This document shows, in pieces, positions 7,623 through 17,681 of a DNA stretch of 42,302 nt. A model generated the notes under the pieces. It was not told the origin of the DNA. It did no database searches and saw nothing but the letters and a program-made list of their open reading frames with translations. The DNA lies in NCBI GenBank assembly GCA_945917475.1, contig CAMEHL010000003.1, positions 1 through 42,302 on the forward strand, given 5' to 3'. The translations under genes were made by a program, and so were the position numbers. Source of the DNA: an uncultured Clostridia bacterium (GTDB lineage Bacteria > Bacillota > Clostridia > Christensenellales > Borkfalkiaceae). The first letter of the stretch is position 1, and the number at the start of each line of letters is the position of its first letter.

Positions 7623-9221
7623 TTATAAAACGTTCGCCGTCGCGTTAAGTATCCAGGAATTATATACGAAACCCGTCGTTCTGTCTTTCAGTCCGAAAGC
7701 GTCTATAAGTTCGTTTTCGAGTTCGGGTATGCGGTCGATTTCGCCTTTTAAGTATTTCTCGATTTTTTCTTTGCAGAATTTCAGGCGTTCCATAAGTCCG
7801 CCGAGCCGTATTATATGCACTTCGAAACCGTTGGGTTTGTTTTCTCTTTCCCAAAGCGATGCAAATTCGTCGTAAAACCCGCGCAAGGCGTCAAGCGCTT
7901 TACCGAAATCTTCCGCCGTCTTTCTAAGCCCGTCTTTGTCTTTCGCGCGGTAATTCTTTCTCGCGTTCGCGCCGAGCGCGTATTTTATCGCGAGCGCGTT
8001 GCAAAGTTTTTTCTCGAATTCAAAAAGATAACCGAAAGATTTGCTCTTTTTTCCGTATTCTTCGAGTTTTTTCGCCGCGTCCGTGTAAAAATCGTATTCG
8101 TTGCCGCGCACGGCTGTATCGAACGCGCCCAGAAACGGGTCGTTATACAGCATATATTTGGACTGATTTTCAAGCAACTCGTCCTCTTTGTTGCACTTGT
8201 TGGGAAGTTCGAGCGCCATAAATGCGTCGAAATCTTCGCCCGTCGCAAGGTTAAAGCCGCGCTTTATGAGTTCGATATCTTCGTTGCCTTCGTAAACCTG
8301 TTTCGCATAATACAGCACGGGCAGGGCGGTATAATACGAACATTCCTTACCGTTGTCGCCCCATACCGTCATAATTATATTTTTAACGCCGCGCTTTCTG
8401 CACACGCGCATTGCGGATTGAGTGGTTTTCAGCGCGAGTCTGAGATTAGGGACGAATCCGCTCCAACTCCACGTTCCGCCGGCAAACCATACGTCTTTGA
8501 AATTTTCGTGCAGTCCGAAGTATTTTTCGTATTCGGCTTCTTCTTTATGGTAATAATCCCAGTACACGGGTATTACGTTGTCGGGCATATCGGCGGCGAT
8601 TTTTTCGGTAACGGGGTTATCCGCGTAATACTCCCCGCCGTTAACCACGCGCAGGAACATATCCGACCACATAAGCGTTTCGAAACCGTATTTTTTCGCA
8701 ATTTCAGCCACCCTGACGAGATGTTCTATCATCACCCCGTATATATTCTGAAAGCCGTGCAGGTCGGCGTATTTGCCCCTGCCCACCATATTCGCCTCGT
8801 CCATTCCTATATGCACGGTGCGGCTTTTAAATTCTTCTTTTAACGTGCGGAACATATTCTCTATGAGCGTATACGTTCTCTCGTCGCCGATAAGCAGAAT
8901 ATCTTTCGTATCGCAGATTCTCGCGTATTCGCCGTAACGGAAAATCCCGTTAAGATGCGCGAGAGTCTGTATGCACGGAATAAGTTCCACTCCCTTTTTG
9001 TCTGCGTAAGCGTCTATATCCTTTATCTCCGCGGCGGTATACGCGCCCCTTAAAAATCCGAACAGTTTTTCGTCCTTTACTTCGTAGGTGTCTTCCGTAT
9101 ACAGCATAAGCGAATTATAGCCTAACGCCGCGATGTAATCTATATATTCTTTAACCTTTTCGGGCAACATTACCCCGTCTCTCGACATATCGAGCATTGC
9201 GCAAAAACGTGTCTTTTCCAT
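7623..9221 (-). CDS. Cytoplasmic GH20-like beta-N-acetylhexosaminidase
   Basis: MEKTRFCAMLDMSRDGVM start; TIM-barrel strands, HIGMDEA motif; no signal peptide; start moved from 9332 to 9221. Confidence 0.75.
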   Translation of the reverse strand: MEKTRFCAMLDMSRDGVMLPEKVKEYIDYIAALGYNSLMLYTEDTYEVKDEKLFGFLRGAYTAAEIKDIDAYADKKGVELIPCIQTLAHLNGIFRYGEYARICDTKDILLIGDERTYTLIENMFRTLKEEFKSRTVHIGMDEANMVGRGKYADLHGFQNIYGVMIEHLVRVAEIAKKYGFETLMWSDMFLRVVNGGEYYADNPVTEKIAADMPDNVIPVYWDYYHKEEAEYEKYFGLHENFKDVWFAGGTWSWSGFVPNLRLALKTTQSAMRVCRKRGVKNIIMTVWGDNGKECSYYTALPVLYYAKQVYEGNEDIELIKRGFNLATGEDFDAFMALELPNKCNKEDELLENQSKYMLYNDPFLGAFDTAVRGNEYDFYTDAAKKLEEYGKKSKSFGYLFEFEKKLCNALAIKYALGANARKNYRAKDKDGLRKTAEDFGKALDALRGFYDEFASLWERENKPNGFEVHIIRLGGLMERLKFCKEKIEKYLKGEIDRIPELENELIDAFGLKDRTTGFVYNSWILNATANVL

Positions 9222-9284
9222 ACGATTCTCCGTCGATTTTTTATTTTGCAACCGCCGCGCCGTATACGCGGAAGTTACTTTAAT

Positions 9285-9313
9285 ATTATACACCGTTACC
9301 GCCCGCTTGTAAA
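9285..9313 (-). promoter_or_regulatory. Promoter TTTACA-17-TATAAT for the GH20-like gene
   Basis: tgtaaa 9308-9313 and attata 9285-9290 on + strand. Confidence 0.7.
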
Positions 9314-9373
9314 GCAAAAAGACGAATCGCAAAAAACTCCCGACAAATAATCCGGTCGCCGCGGCTTATATAA

Positions 9374-10348
9374 TCAGTCGGCGCGTTTTTTCACGGAATT
9401 TCTTAAAATAAGATTGCTTTTCACCGAAACGTGCTGAACGAGAGTATAGCCGCGCCTGTTCATCTTTTTATAAAGTATATCCGTAACTATGCCCGTTATT
9501 TCCGCCGCGTTGGTTTCTATGCTCGAAAGAGAGATGTTGTAATAATCTGCAATCTTTATGTTGTCCATACCAATAAGCGAAATATCGTCGGGGCATTTCA
9601 AACCGTGTTTCTGCAAAGAAGTAATTACCCCCAGCGCAATATAGTCGTAAGAAGCGAGAATTGCCGTCGGCAGATTGCCGCCCGAAAACAGTTTTTCCAT
9701 TCCGTCATAACCCGCTTCTTCGAACCGCTTATCTGATACGACTATGAGAGACGGGTCCACCGTGAGATTTTTTTCTTTCATCGCTTTTTCGAAAAGACGC
9801 TGCTTTCCTATAGTCAGTCTCTCGCCTATAAACCCTATTTTTTCATGCCCCGCTTCTCTCAACACGTAAACCGCTTCTCTTATTCCGCTATAAAAATCGA
9901 TGCTGACCACGTCGGCGTACTTCTGTTCGGACGACGAGCCTATGTACACTATCGGCACGGGATTGTATTTTTTGGCGACTGATTTGCCCGCCATCACTAT
10001 AATCCCGTCCGCCCTGTTGTCAGTCGAATAAAAGCCTATGAGTTCGCTTTCGGTCTTTAACGAAAAATCGGTTACCGAAACGAGCATAACCGAATTTTCG
10101 CGTTCGGTTATTTTTTTCAGTTCTTCTAAAATCACGGTGTAATACGCGCTCGTGATTTCCGGGCAGATTACGGCAATCACCTTTTTCCCGAATTTCTTTT
10201 TGTCATATTTATAAAAACAGCCGAGTTCTTTGGCTTTTTTTATTACCGCGGCTTTGGTTTCGGCACTGACGTCTTTGCCGTCGGAAAAAACTTTGGACAC
10301 GGTTGAAAGCGAATACCCCGTTATTTTCGCAAGTTCTTTAAGGTTCAT
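9374..10348 (-). CDS. LacI family transcriptional regulator
   Basis: MNLKELAKITGYSLSTVSKVFSDGKDVSAETK HTH followed by a periplasmic-binding-like sensor; start at 10348. Confidence 0.92.
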   Translation of the reverse strand: MNLKELAKITGYSLSTVSKVFSDGKDVSAETKAAVIKKAKELGCFYKYDKKKFGKKVIAVICPEITSAYYTVILEELKKITERENSVMLVSVTDFSLKTESELIGFYSTDNRADGIIVMAGKSVAKKYNPVPIVYIGSSSEQKYADVVSIDFYSGIREAVYVLREAGHEKIGFIGERLTIGKQRLFEKAMKEKNLTVDPSLIVVSDKRFEEAGYDGMEKLFSGGNLPTAILASYDYIALGVITSLQKHGLKCPDDISLIGMDNIKIADYYNISLSSIETNAAEITGIVTDILYKKMNRRGYTLVQHVSVKSNLILRNSVKKRAD

Positions 10349-10455
10349 AAACTTCTCACGTCGCTCCTTTCGCGATTTACGGGAAAATGATAACATTTAT
10401 TCGTAAAAATTTCAAGTATTTTAGCAAAAAACCCTTTTATTATATAATGTTTTTA

Positions 10456-10470
10456 ACGAAAACTTTTCGT
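10456..10470. promoter_or_regulatory. Candidate LacI-family operator
   Basis: Perfect inverted repeat ACGAAAA-C-TTTTCGT between lacI-like gene and the divergent operon. Confidence 0.55.
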
Positions 10471-10481
10471 GAGTTTTTGTA

Positions 10482-10511
10482 TTGACAGTATGGCGGACGC
10501 GGGATTATAAT
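10482..10511 (+). promoter_or_regulatory. Promoter TTGACA-18-TATAAT for the + operon
   Basis: Consensus -35 and -10 upstream of RBS caggag and ATG 10544. Confidence 0.8.
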
Positions 10512-10543
10512 ATATATAATAAAAAAAATACAGGAGAATAAAA

Positions 10544-12034
10544 ATGTCGGTTAAAATAGGCTGGGCGGAAGTAGATATAACGCCCGAAAAAGGAACTAAA
10601 ATAGGACTTGCAGGTCAGTTTTTCGAGAGAATTACGGACGAAGTGGAAAGCAGAATAACCATAACGGCGTTCGCGCTGGAAAACGGCGACGACAGGGCGG
10701 TTATAGCGTCGTGCGATTTGGTTGCGATAGGCAAAAATCTCCACGCGCTCGTAAAGCAGAAAGTTACCGCCGTCTATCCCGAATTAAAGGATAAAATAAT
10801 CACGAACGCCATTCACACGCACACTTCTTACGTATATTCGAGAAAGAATACGTTGAGCGATTCTTCTCTTTCGGTATTGAAAGAACTGCTTCCCGCGGAT
10901 ATGCAGTATAAGCCGCTGGTCAGCGACGAAACAATGCTCGACCCCGACGTTGCGCTCGGATTTTTAGCGGATAAAATAGCCGAAGCGGTAAAAAAGGCGT
11001 GGGAGAACAGAACGGACGGTTATTACGCCAACGCGTTCGGCAGAGCGGCGGTCGGTATGAACAGGCGCGTCTGTTATGACGACGGCTCCGCCAAAATGTG
11101 GGGAGACAGCAATCTCGCCAACTTTGAAGAACTCGAAAGCGGCAACGACAGCGGCATAGAAATCATATACACTTTCGATAAGGATAAAAAATTAAACGGC
11201 GTTATCGCCAATATCGCCTGTCCCGCGCAGGTGGTGGAACACAGAAATTTCATATCTTCCGATTACTGGGGAAAGGTAAAGGAAAATTTAAGAAAACGTT
11301 TCGGGGAAAACGTGTTCGTGCTGGGACTGTGTTCTGCGGCGGGCGATTTGTGTCCGAGAGATTTAATACGCTGGGTTAATCCCGAAACGCCGATAGACGA
11401 CCCGAATATCAAGCGCGAAAACTATATTGAACGCCGCGCAGATCCGTCTATGTTCGACGTGTCGGGCTTAAAGGTCGTGGGAAGGAGAATTTCCGACGAA
11501 CTTATCGCCGTCTACGAAGAACTCGATAAAAGCGCGTTGAAAAACGACGGAGAGTTAAAGCACGAAACCGTAACTCTGACCTTGCCGCTCCGCAAAGTTA
11601 CCATAGCCGAATATAACGACGCGGTTGAAAAAATCGACGCGTACATAGAAAAGAACAAAGGCAGGGCTATGACGTTCGACGACAACGCGAAAATGCACGT
11701 TTACGCGGGGACGATAGCGAGATACAGAACGCAACAGAAAATAAACACGTTTACGGAAGAAATCCATATTATAAGATTCGGAGATATAGCGATAGCGACC
11801 AATCCTTTCGAACTGTTCTTAAACTACGGAAACAAGATAAGAGCGAGAAGTAAGGCAAAACAGACTTTTCTCATTCAACTCTCCTGCGGAGCGGACGGGT
11901 ATCTGCCGACCGAAAAAGCGGAAAAAGGCAGCCACTATTCCGCGTACGTTTCGAGCGGATCTACCGGACACGAAGGCGGCGACTTATTAGTCAGAGAAAC
12001 ACTCGAACGTATCAACTCGATGTTCAACGTTTGA
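10544..12034 (+). CDS. Neutral/alkaline non-lysosomal ceramidase-like protein
   Basis: VKIGWAEVDITPEKG, NAIHTHTS, FISSDYWG, AAGDLCPRD; 496 aa, no signal peptide. Confidence 0.7.
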   Translation: MSVKIGWAEVDITPEKGTKIGLAGQFFERITDEVESRITITAFALENGDDRAVIASCDLVAIGKNLHALVKQKVTAVYPELKDKIITNAIHTHTSYVYSRKNTLSDSSLSVLKELLPADMQYKPLVSDETMLDPDVALGFLADKIAEAVKKAWENRTDGYYANAFGRAAVGMNRRVCYDDGSAKMWGDSNLANFEELESGNDSGIEIIYTFDKDKKLNGVIANIACPAQVVEHRNFISSDYWGKVKENLRKRFGENVFVLGLCSAAGDLCPRDLIRWVNPETPIDDPNIKRENYIERRADPSMFDVSGLKVVGRRISDELIAVYEELDKSALKNDGELKHETVTLTLPLRKVTIAEYNDAVEKIDAYIEKNKGRAMTFDDNAKMHVYAGTIARYRTQQKINTFTEEIHIIRFGDIAIATNPFELFLNYGNKIRARSKAKQTFLIQLSCGADGYLPTEKAEKGSHYSAYVSSGSTGHEGGDLLVRETLERINSMFNV

Positions 12035-12047
12035 CAGACAGGTAATA

Positions 12048-13451
12048 ATGAGAAAAAATTACGAACTCGATATGACCGAAGGTCCTATCGTAAAACAACT
12101 GATACGTTTCGCCTTGCCCATTCTTGCGGTAAACATTCTGCAAATTTTGTTTACAACGGCGGACACGGTGGTTCTCGGCAGGTTCGTGCCGGAAGAACGC
12201 TCAACCGTTGCGGTAGCCGCCGTCGGCGCGACAACGAGCCTTATAAATCTGCTTATAGGTTTTTTCGTGGGTATATCGTTGGGCGCAAACGTATTGGTTG
12301 CACGGTGTAAAGGCGGAAACAATCCCGAGCGCGCAAAGAAATACGTCGGGTGTTCGGTTCTGTTAAGTCTGATTTCAGGTATGGCGATTCTGCTTATCGG
12401 TTTTTTCGGAGCGGAAACGTTCCTTTCCTGGATGAATTGCAAAAACGAACTTTTAGCGCTTGCCACGAAATATCTGAAGATTTACTTTCTCGGAATGCCG
12501 TTAATAATGCTCTATAATTTCGCCGCGTCAATACTGCGTGCGGTTGGCGATACCGTAAGACCGCTTATCTTTCTGCTGGCGGGCGGAGTGCTGAACGTGG
12601 GGCTGAATATCTTCTTCGTAACGGCAGTCGGTCTCGACGTGGAAGGCGTTGCGATAGCGACGGTTGCTTCTAACGCTGTTTCCGCGATATGCTGTTTAGT
12701 GGTTATGCTTAAAAGCAAAGGCTTTTGCCGTCTCGATTTGAAATATTTACGTATTTTCGGGAAGGAACTGAAAGACTTGTTATATCTTGGAATCCCCAGC
12801 GGTTTGCAGAAAGTGTTTTTCAGTATTACCAACGTGCTTATTCAGGCAAACGTCAACGCTTTCGGTCCGTTTGCGACTGCAGGAAATTCGGTCAGTAGCG
12901 AAATAGACAAGTATATTTACGAAGTAGGAGAATCACTTGCAATATCGACGCTTTCTTTCACCGGTCAGAATATGGAAGCGAAAAAATACGACCGGGTGAA
13001 AGAAACGATTAAAAAGACCATAATGCTAATCGTATGCACGTCGTTACCGCTCGGCATTCTCGCGTCCGTTTTCTCCGAACCATTGTGTCTGGCGATAAGA
13101 AACGACCTTGCCATTCTCCCCTATGCTCAATCCAGATTATACGTTATGGCGACTACGTATTTTATATGCAGTATAATGGGCGTTTTCGGCTACGTGCTAC
13201 GCGGGATGGGAAAATCTCTTACGTCTATGATAATTTCGCTCGTAGGAAGTTGTCTGCTTCGTATAGTGGTAGTTTACGTTTTAGGCTGGTTTTTCCCCGG
13301 AAATTTCCTCGTGCTTTTCCTGTCCTATCCCATTTCCTGGCTGATAGGAGTGTGTATTCAGATAACGGTACTTTCTAAACTATTCTCGTCGTTACAAAAA
13401 AGTAAAACGGCAGAAATTTCAGAAAACAAAGAAAACGAAAAAGTCGCGTAA
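12048..13451 (+). CDS. MATE family efflux transporter
   Basis: Multi-TM; VKQLIRFALPILAVNILQILFTTADTVVLGRF. Confidence 0.9.
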   Translation: MRKNYELDMTEGPIVKQLIRFALPILAVNILQILFTTADTVVLGRFVPEERSTVAVAAVGATTSLINLLIGFFVGISLGANVLVARCKGGNNPERAKKYVGCSVLLSLISGMAILLIGFFGAETFLSWMNCKNELLALATKYLKIYFLGMPLIMLYNFAASILRAVGDTVRPLIFLLAGGVLNVGLNIFFVTAVGLDVEGVAIATVASNAVSAICCLVVMLKSKGFCRLDLKYLRIFGKELKDLLYLGIPSGLQKVFFSITNVLIQANVNAFGPFATAGNSVSSEIDKYIYEVGESLAISTLSFTGQNMEAKKYDRVKETIKKTIMLIVCTSLPLGILASVFSEPLCLAIRNDLAILPYAQSRLYVMATTYFICSIMGVFGYVLRGMGKSLTSMIISLVGSCLLRIVVVYVLGWFFPGNFLVLFLSYPISWLIGVCIQITVLSKLFSSLQKSKTAEISENKENEKVA

Positions 13452-13504
13452 TCGCCAAAACCCGAGCGTTACGCGGAAACAGTAAAAAAATTTAAGGAGA
13501 AATT

Positions 13505-14851
13505 ATGATAAAGATTGCTTTTGCGGGATTCGGCGAAGTAAACACGCCGATAGAAGTAATAGAAAGAAAATGCAAAAAAGCGTGCGAAGATCTGGTTAAA
13601 GCGGGTGCGGAAGTGTTTCCCTTCTACCCTATCCGCGACGATTACGAAGAAACGTACGTAAACAAGGCTACGGAGTATTTCACGGATAAAGATTTCGACG
13701 CGATGGTTTTGTGCGTTGCGGGTTGGATACCCACGCACGCGATACTTAAAGTCGCCGATAAGTTCAGACACAAACCTATGGTGCTGTGGGGGCTGTGCGG
13801 CTGGTACGAAGACGGGCATCTCGTTACGACGGCGGATCAAGCGGGAACTTCCGCTTGCAGAAAAACGCTCGAAGATTTGGGATATACGTTTAAATACGTT
13901 TACGACGTAGTGGGATTGCCGAGCAAAACGGAAGAAGTATTGTCTTATTGCGCCAGCGCGTCCGCGGCGGCGAAAATCAGAAAAATCAAGATAGGACAGG
14001 TCGGCTACCGCGATATGCAACTGTACGGCACGCAGTTTGACGGAATAGCGGTAAAACGCGAATTCGGCGTGGAAATAGAGTGCGTGGAAATGCTGGAAAT
14101 AGTGCAGCGTGCGGAAAAACTCTCCGAATCGGAAATAGACAAAGTCGTAAACGGCAGAATAAAAAAATGGAAATTTCTGAAAGAACCCGACGCCGACGCG
14201 ATGAAAAACGCCGCTAAATATTATCTTGCGTTCAGAAGCATAATAGCGGAAAGAAACTACGCGGCGGTATCAATAAAAGACGTGGACGGGTTTAAAAAAC
14301 TGCTCGGATTCCCGCCCGCGCCGATTTTTACGCTGCTCGGAGAAGACGGAATAAGCACGATACCCGAAAACGACTGTATGGGCAACGTAACGCAGGTAAT
14401 AGTAAAAGAACTGACGGGGCAAATCGGAGCGTATCTCGAATTTTACGAATTCTTCTCCGACGGAGTGCTGGCGGGCGTGCCCGACTACGTTCCTGCAGAA
14501 ATAACGGACGGAGAGACCGTGTGTTATCCCGCGGCGTTCGGAGAACTATCGCAGAGCCTTTTAAATACTTCTAAAGTAAAAACGGGCTTAATCACTATGT
14601 GCAGACTTACGGTCAAAGACGGAAAGTTCGCTATGCATATAGTAAAGGGCGAAGGCAAAACGCCCGAAACGTGGGAAGAATGCGGCTGGGATAAGCCCGC
14701 GCCGCAGTTGTCGGGGTTGAAAGTAGAACTTGCCGACACGGAGAGATTCGCGCAGAACGTTATGGGGCAGCACTATATAATTTCTTACGGCGACAACGTG
14801 AAGAAAATAGTCGGATTCTGCAAAACTCTCGGAATAGAAACGATACTTTAA
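13505..14851 (+). CDS. L-fucose/L-arabinose isomerase-like protein
   Basis: 448 aa; general architecture and motifs (LWGLCGWYEDGHLVTTADQAGTSACR, ENDCMGNVTQVIVKELTG) of the fucose isomerase-like superfamily. Confidence 0.65.
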   Translation: MIKIAFAGFGEVNTPIEVIERKCKKACEDLVKAGAEVFPFYPIRDDYEETYVNKATEYFTDKDFDAMVLCVAGWIPTHAILKVADKFRHKPMVLWGLCGWYEDGHLVTTADQAGTSACRKTLEDLGYTFKYVYDVVGLPSKTEEVLSYCASASAAAKIRKIKIGQVGYRDMQLYGTQFDGIAVKREFGVEIECVEMLEIVQRAEKLSESEIDKVVNGRIKKWKFLKEPDADAMKNAAKYYLAFRSIIAERNYAAVSIKDVDGFKKLLGFPPAPIFTLLGEDGISTIPENDCMGNVTQVIVKELTGQIGAYLEFYEFFSDGVLAGVPDYVPAEITDGETVCYPAAFGELSQSLLNTSKVKTGLITMCRLTVKDGKFAMHIVKGEGKTPETWEECGWDKPAPQLSGLKVELADTERFAQNVMGQHYIISYGDNVKKIVGFCKTLGIETIL

Positions 14852-14887
14852 CCACCGAAAAACCTCAAAGAAATAAAAGAGAAAAAA

Positions 14888-16228
14888 ATGGACAAGAAAA
14901 CGAAAACCGTAAAGAATACGGACAAAACGGTAACCGTAATAGCGACGGGAGATTCCCTGTTCACTGCGGATTTCCCGAAAGAATATGAAGATATAAGGAA
15001 AACGTTAGACGAATTTATAGGTAGTGCGGACGTTAAAATCACCAATCTGGAAACGAACGTTTCCGATTTTGGGGACTTCCCCAACCAATACTCGGGCGGA
15101 ACGTGGATAAACGTAAGAAAGGAACTGTTTAAGTATCTTAAAACTTTCGGCTTCGATTTTTACGGAACGGCGAACAACCATTGTATGGACTATTCGTATC
15201 ACGGTCTGCTCTCCACCATTGATTTTCTCGACGAAGAAAAGGTTTTGCACGCAGGCACGGGCAGAAGCCTTGAAGAAGCGGGAAAACCCGCGGTATTGTC
15301 GCTCAGCGGCGGCGGGAGTGCGGCGATAATCGCCGTAGATACTTCTTTCGATCCGCCGTCTATGGCGGGAAAAACTTCTAACGTTTTCAAAGCGCGCCCG
15401 GGCGTAAATTATCTGCGGCACGAAACGGCTTATAAGGTAGACGGAAAAGATATAGAAACGCTAAAGAAAATAGCGGAAAAGACGAATATAAATTTTACGC
15501 GAAATCTTTCTGTCGCGACGGGCTTTGCTTTACCCGACAAAGACGGAACGTTCAATTTCGGCGGAAAGTTATTCACAACCGACCGGAACGCGCCTTCGAC
15601 CGTCTGTAATAAAAAAGATCTGGCGCGCATAAAGGAGACCGTGAAAGCGGCGAAGAGCGAGCACGACTACGTTTTCGTGCAGGTTCATTGCCACGATAAC
15701 GACGGGAAATCGCACGCAAATCCGCCCGAATACCTGACGGAATTCTGCCACGCCGTTATAGACGTCGGGGCGGACGCGGTATTCGGCGGCGGGTGCCACG
15801 AACTCCGCGGCGCGGAAATATATAAAAATAAACCCGTGTTTTATTCGCTCGGCGATTTTATTTACCAAGGAATGAGAGTGGAATATCTTCCGCCCGACTT
15901 TATGGAAAAATACGGCGTGGATATAAACGCCACCGCAGCCGAAGGATTAAGCGCAAGATCCAAGGGCGGAAAGATAGGGCTTCAGACGCAGGAAAAGAAT
16001 TTCCTGACCGTTCTCCCGAAATTAACGTTTGAAAAGGGGCAAATCACAGATATAACGCTTATGCCCGTAAAACTCGGATTTAACACGGGCGACGAACGGC
16101 TTGACGGGCTGCCCTATTTCGCGAAAGGCGAAGAAGCGGAAAAAATATACGGCATTTATAAAACACTGTCGTCCGCTTTCGGCACTCGTACGGAACTGAA
16201 AGACGGATACGTAAAAGTAAAAATATAA
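14888..16228 (+). CDS. CapA-like (PGA_cap) metallophosphatase-fold protein, apparently cytosolic
   Basis: ATGDSLFT, ITNLETNVSD, GTANNHCMDYSYHGLLSTIDFL, PVFYSLGDFIYQ; no signal peptide or anchor. Confidence 0.75.
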   Translation: MDKKTKTVKNTDKTVTVIATGDSLFTADFPKEYEDIRKTLDEFIGSADVKITNLETNVSDFGDFPNQYSGGTWINVRKELFKYLKTFGFDFYGTANNHCMDYSYHGLLSTIDFLDEEKVLHAGTGRSLEEAGKPAVLSLSGGGSAAIIAVDTSFDPPSMAGKTSNVFKARPGVNYLRHETAYKVDGKDIETLKKIAEKTNINFTRNLSVATGFALPDKDGTFNFGGKLFTTDRNAPSTVCNKKDLARIKETVKAAKSEHDYVFVQVHCHDNDGKSHANPPEYLTEFCHAVIDVGADAVFGGGCHELRGAEIYKNKPVFYSLGDFIYQGMRVEYLPPDFMEKYGVDINATAAEGLSARSKGGKIGLQTQEKNFLTVLPKLTFEKGQITDITLMPVKLGFNTGDERLDGLPYFAKGEEAEKIYGIYKTLSSAFGTRTELKDGYVKVKI

Positions 16229-16251
16229 ACTAGCGGAAAAACGGAGTTTTT

Positions 16252-17604
16252 ATGGATATAACCACGATAAAAAAACTTATAGAAAAGCACGAGGATTTCA
16301 TATTACGGGCGGAAAGGGATTTATGGAAAATTCCCGAAGTCGGATATAAAGAATATAAAACCGACGCGTATATGAAAGAAAAATTCAGGGAGTTGGGCTA
16401 TACTCTTACGGAAGCGGAAGGCATTACGGGTTTTTATACCGTTTTAGACAGCGGCAAAGACGGTCCTACGGTATTGGTTTTAGCGGAACTCGACGCGCTG
16501 TATTGCGCCCAGCACCCCGAATGCGATAAAGAAACGAAATCCGTTCATGCGTGCGGGCATCACGCACAATGCGCGGCGATGCTGGGGCTTGCCGCGGCGT
16601 TAAAAGAAAAAACCGCGCTTGACGGGCTTTCGGGAAAGATAAAACTCTGTCTCGTTCCCGCGGAAGAAGGTATCGAGATAGAATACCGCATGGACTTAAT
16701 CAAAAAAGGAATAATAAGTTTCGCGTCCGGCAAACAGGAGTTTCTGGCAAGGGGATATTTCGACGACGTGGATCTGGCGTTTATGGTGCATTCGGCGAGT
16801 TGCGACAACCCCGAAATATTGTTCAACAAGCGAAAAGGTTGTAACGGCGTAATAAGAAAGAAAATCGTGATAAAAGGAAAAGCGGCGCACGCAGGCGGAA
16901 AACCGTACGAAGGAATCAACGCGCTTAACGCCGCCGCTCTTGCCGTTCAGGCGGTAAATAATTTAAGGGAAACGTTTAAGGAAAGCGATTACGTCCGCTT
17001 TCACCCGATAATCACAAAAGGCGGAGACGCCGTGAACGCCGTTCCTTCCGAAGTGATTATGCAAAGTTACGTCAGGGCGGCGTCGACTCAGACGCTCGAC
17101 AGCGCAAACAAGCGGATTAACAGAGCGATAAGCGCGGCGGCGGCTTCTAACGGGTGCAGCGTAACGATATCGGACATAGCGGGAAGCGAGCCTTTTACCG
17201 AAGACGTAGCGCTTTCCGACGTCTGCGTGAGCGCGTTTAACGAAATAGGCGGCAAAAACTGTTACGTTAATAGCGGCGAATGGGATGCGTCGTCTACCGA
17301 TATGGGCGATATGTCGGTAAACTTTCCGTCGATACATCCGTACGCCACGGGAGCGACGGGAACGCTTCACGGCAAAGATTATTTTATACAGAACCCCGTA
17401 AAGGCGTGCGTAAATTCGGCGATATTGGAGTTTACGCTTATCCGCAGACTGCTGGAAAACGACGCCGTAAAAGCGAAAGAAGTAATATCGAAGTTTAAAC
17501 CCGTTTTCCCGAGCATATCGGACTACGTTGCGTTCAAAAAGTCCCAGACGAACGAAAGAGAAACGGTAATCTGTAACGCGGACGGGAGCATAACCATATT
17601 ATAA
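16252..17604 (+). CDS. M20 family amidohydrolase/peptidase
   Basis: ELDAL, HACGHHAQCAAMLGLA, PAEEGIE, GKAAHAGGKPYEGINAL. Confidence 0.9.
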   Translation: MDITTIKKLIEKHEDFILRAERDLWKIPEVGYKEYKTDAYMKEKFRELGYTLTEAEGITGFYTVLDSGKDGPTVLVLAELDALYCAQHPECDKETKSVHACGHHAQCAAMLGLAAALKEKTALDGLSGKIKLCLVPAEEGIEIEYRMDLIKKGIISFASGKQEFLARGYFDDVDLAFMVHSASCDNPEILFNKRKGCNGVIRKKIVIKGKAAHAGGKPYEGINALNAAALAVQAVNNLRETFKESDYVRFHPIITKGGDAVNAVPSEVIMQSYVRAASTQTLDSANKRINRAISAAAASNGCSVTISDIAGSEPFTEDVALSDVCVSAFNEIGGKNCYVNSGEWDASSTDMGDMSVNFPSIHPYATGATGTLHGKDYFIQNPVKACVNSAILEFTLIRRLLENDAVKAKEVISKFKPVFPSISDYVAFKKSQTNERETVICNADGSITIL

Positions 17605-17681
17605 AATCTGAAAATCTGTCACTGACGATTACTTTATAGAGTTTAAATAAATATAACGGATTCGTAAAAGGATTTATCGGC

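Noticed and set aside
7815-8843. 342-aa + strand ORF
   Set aside because: Entirely antisense to the GH20-like gene; Arg/Phe/Val-rich composition typical of reverse-strand ORFs in this codon usage; no recognisable domain.
16516-16590. HACGHHAQ instead of HACGHDxH in the M20 protein
   Set aside because: The Cys and first His metal ligands are kept and such variants occur in the family as far as I know; not clearly unusual.
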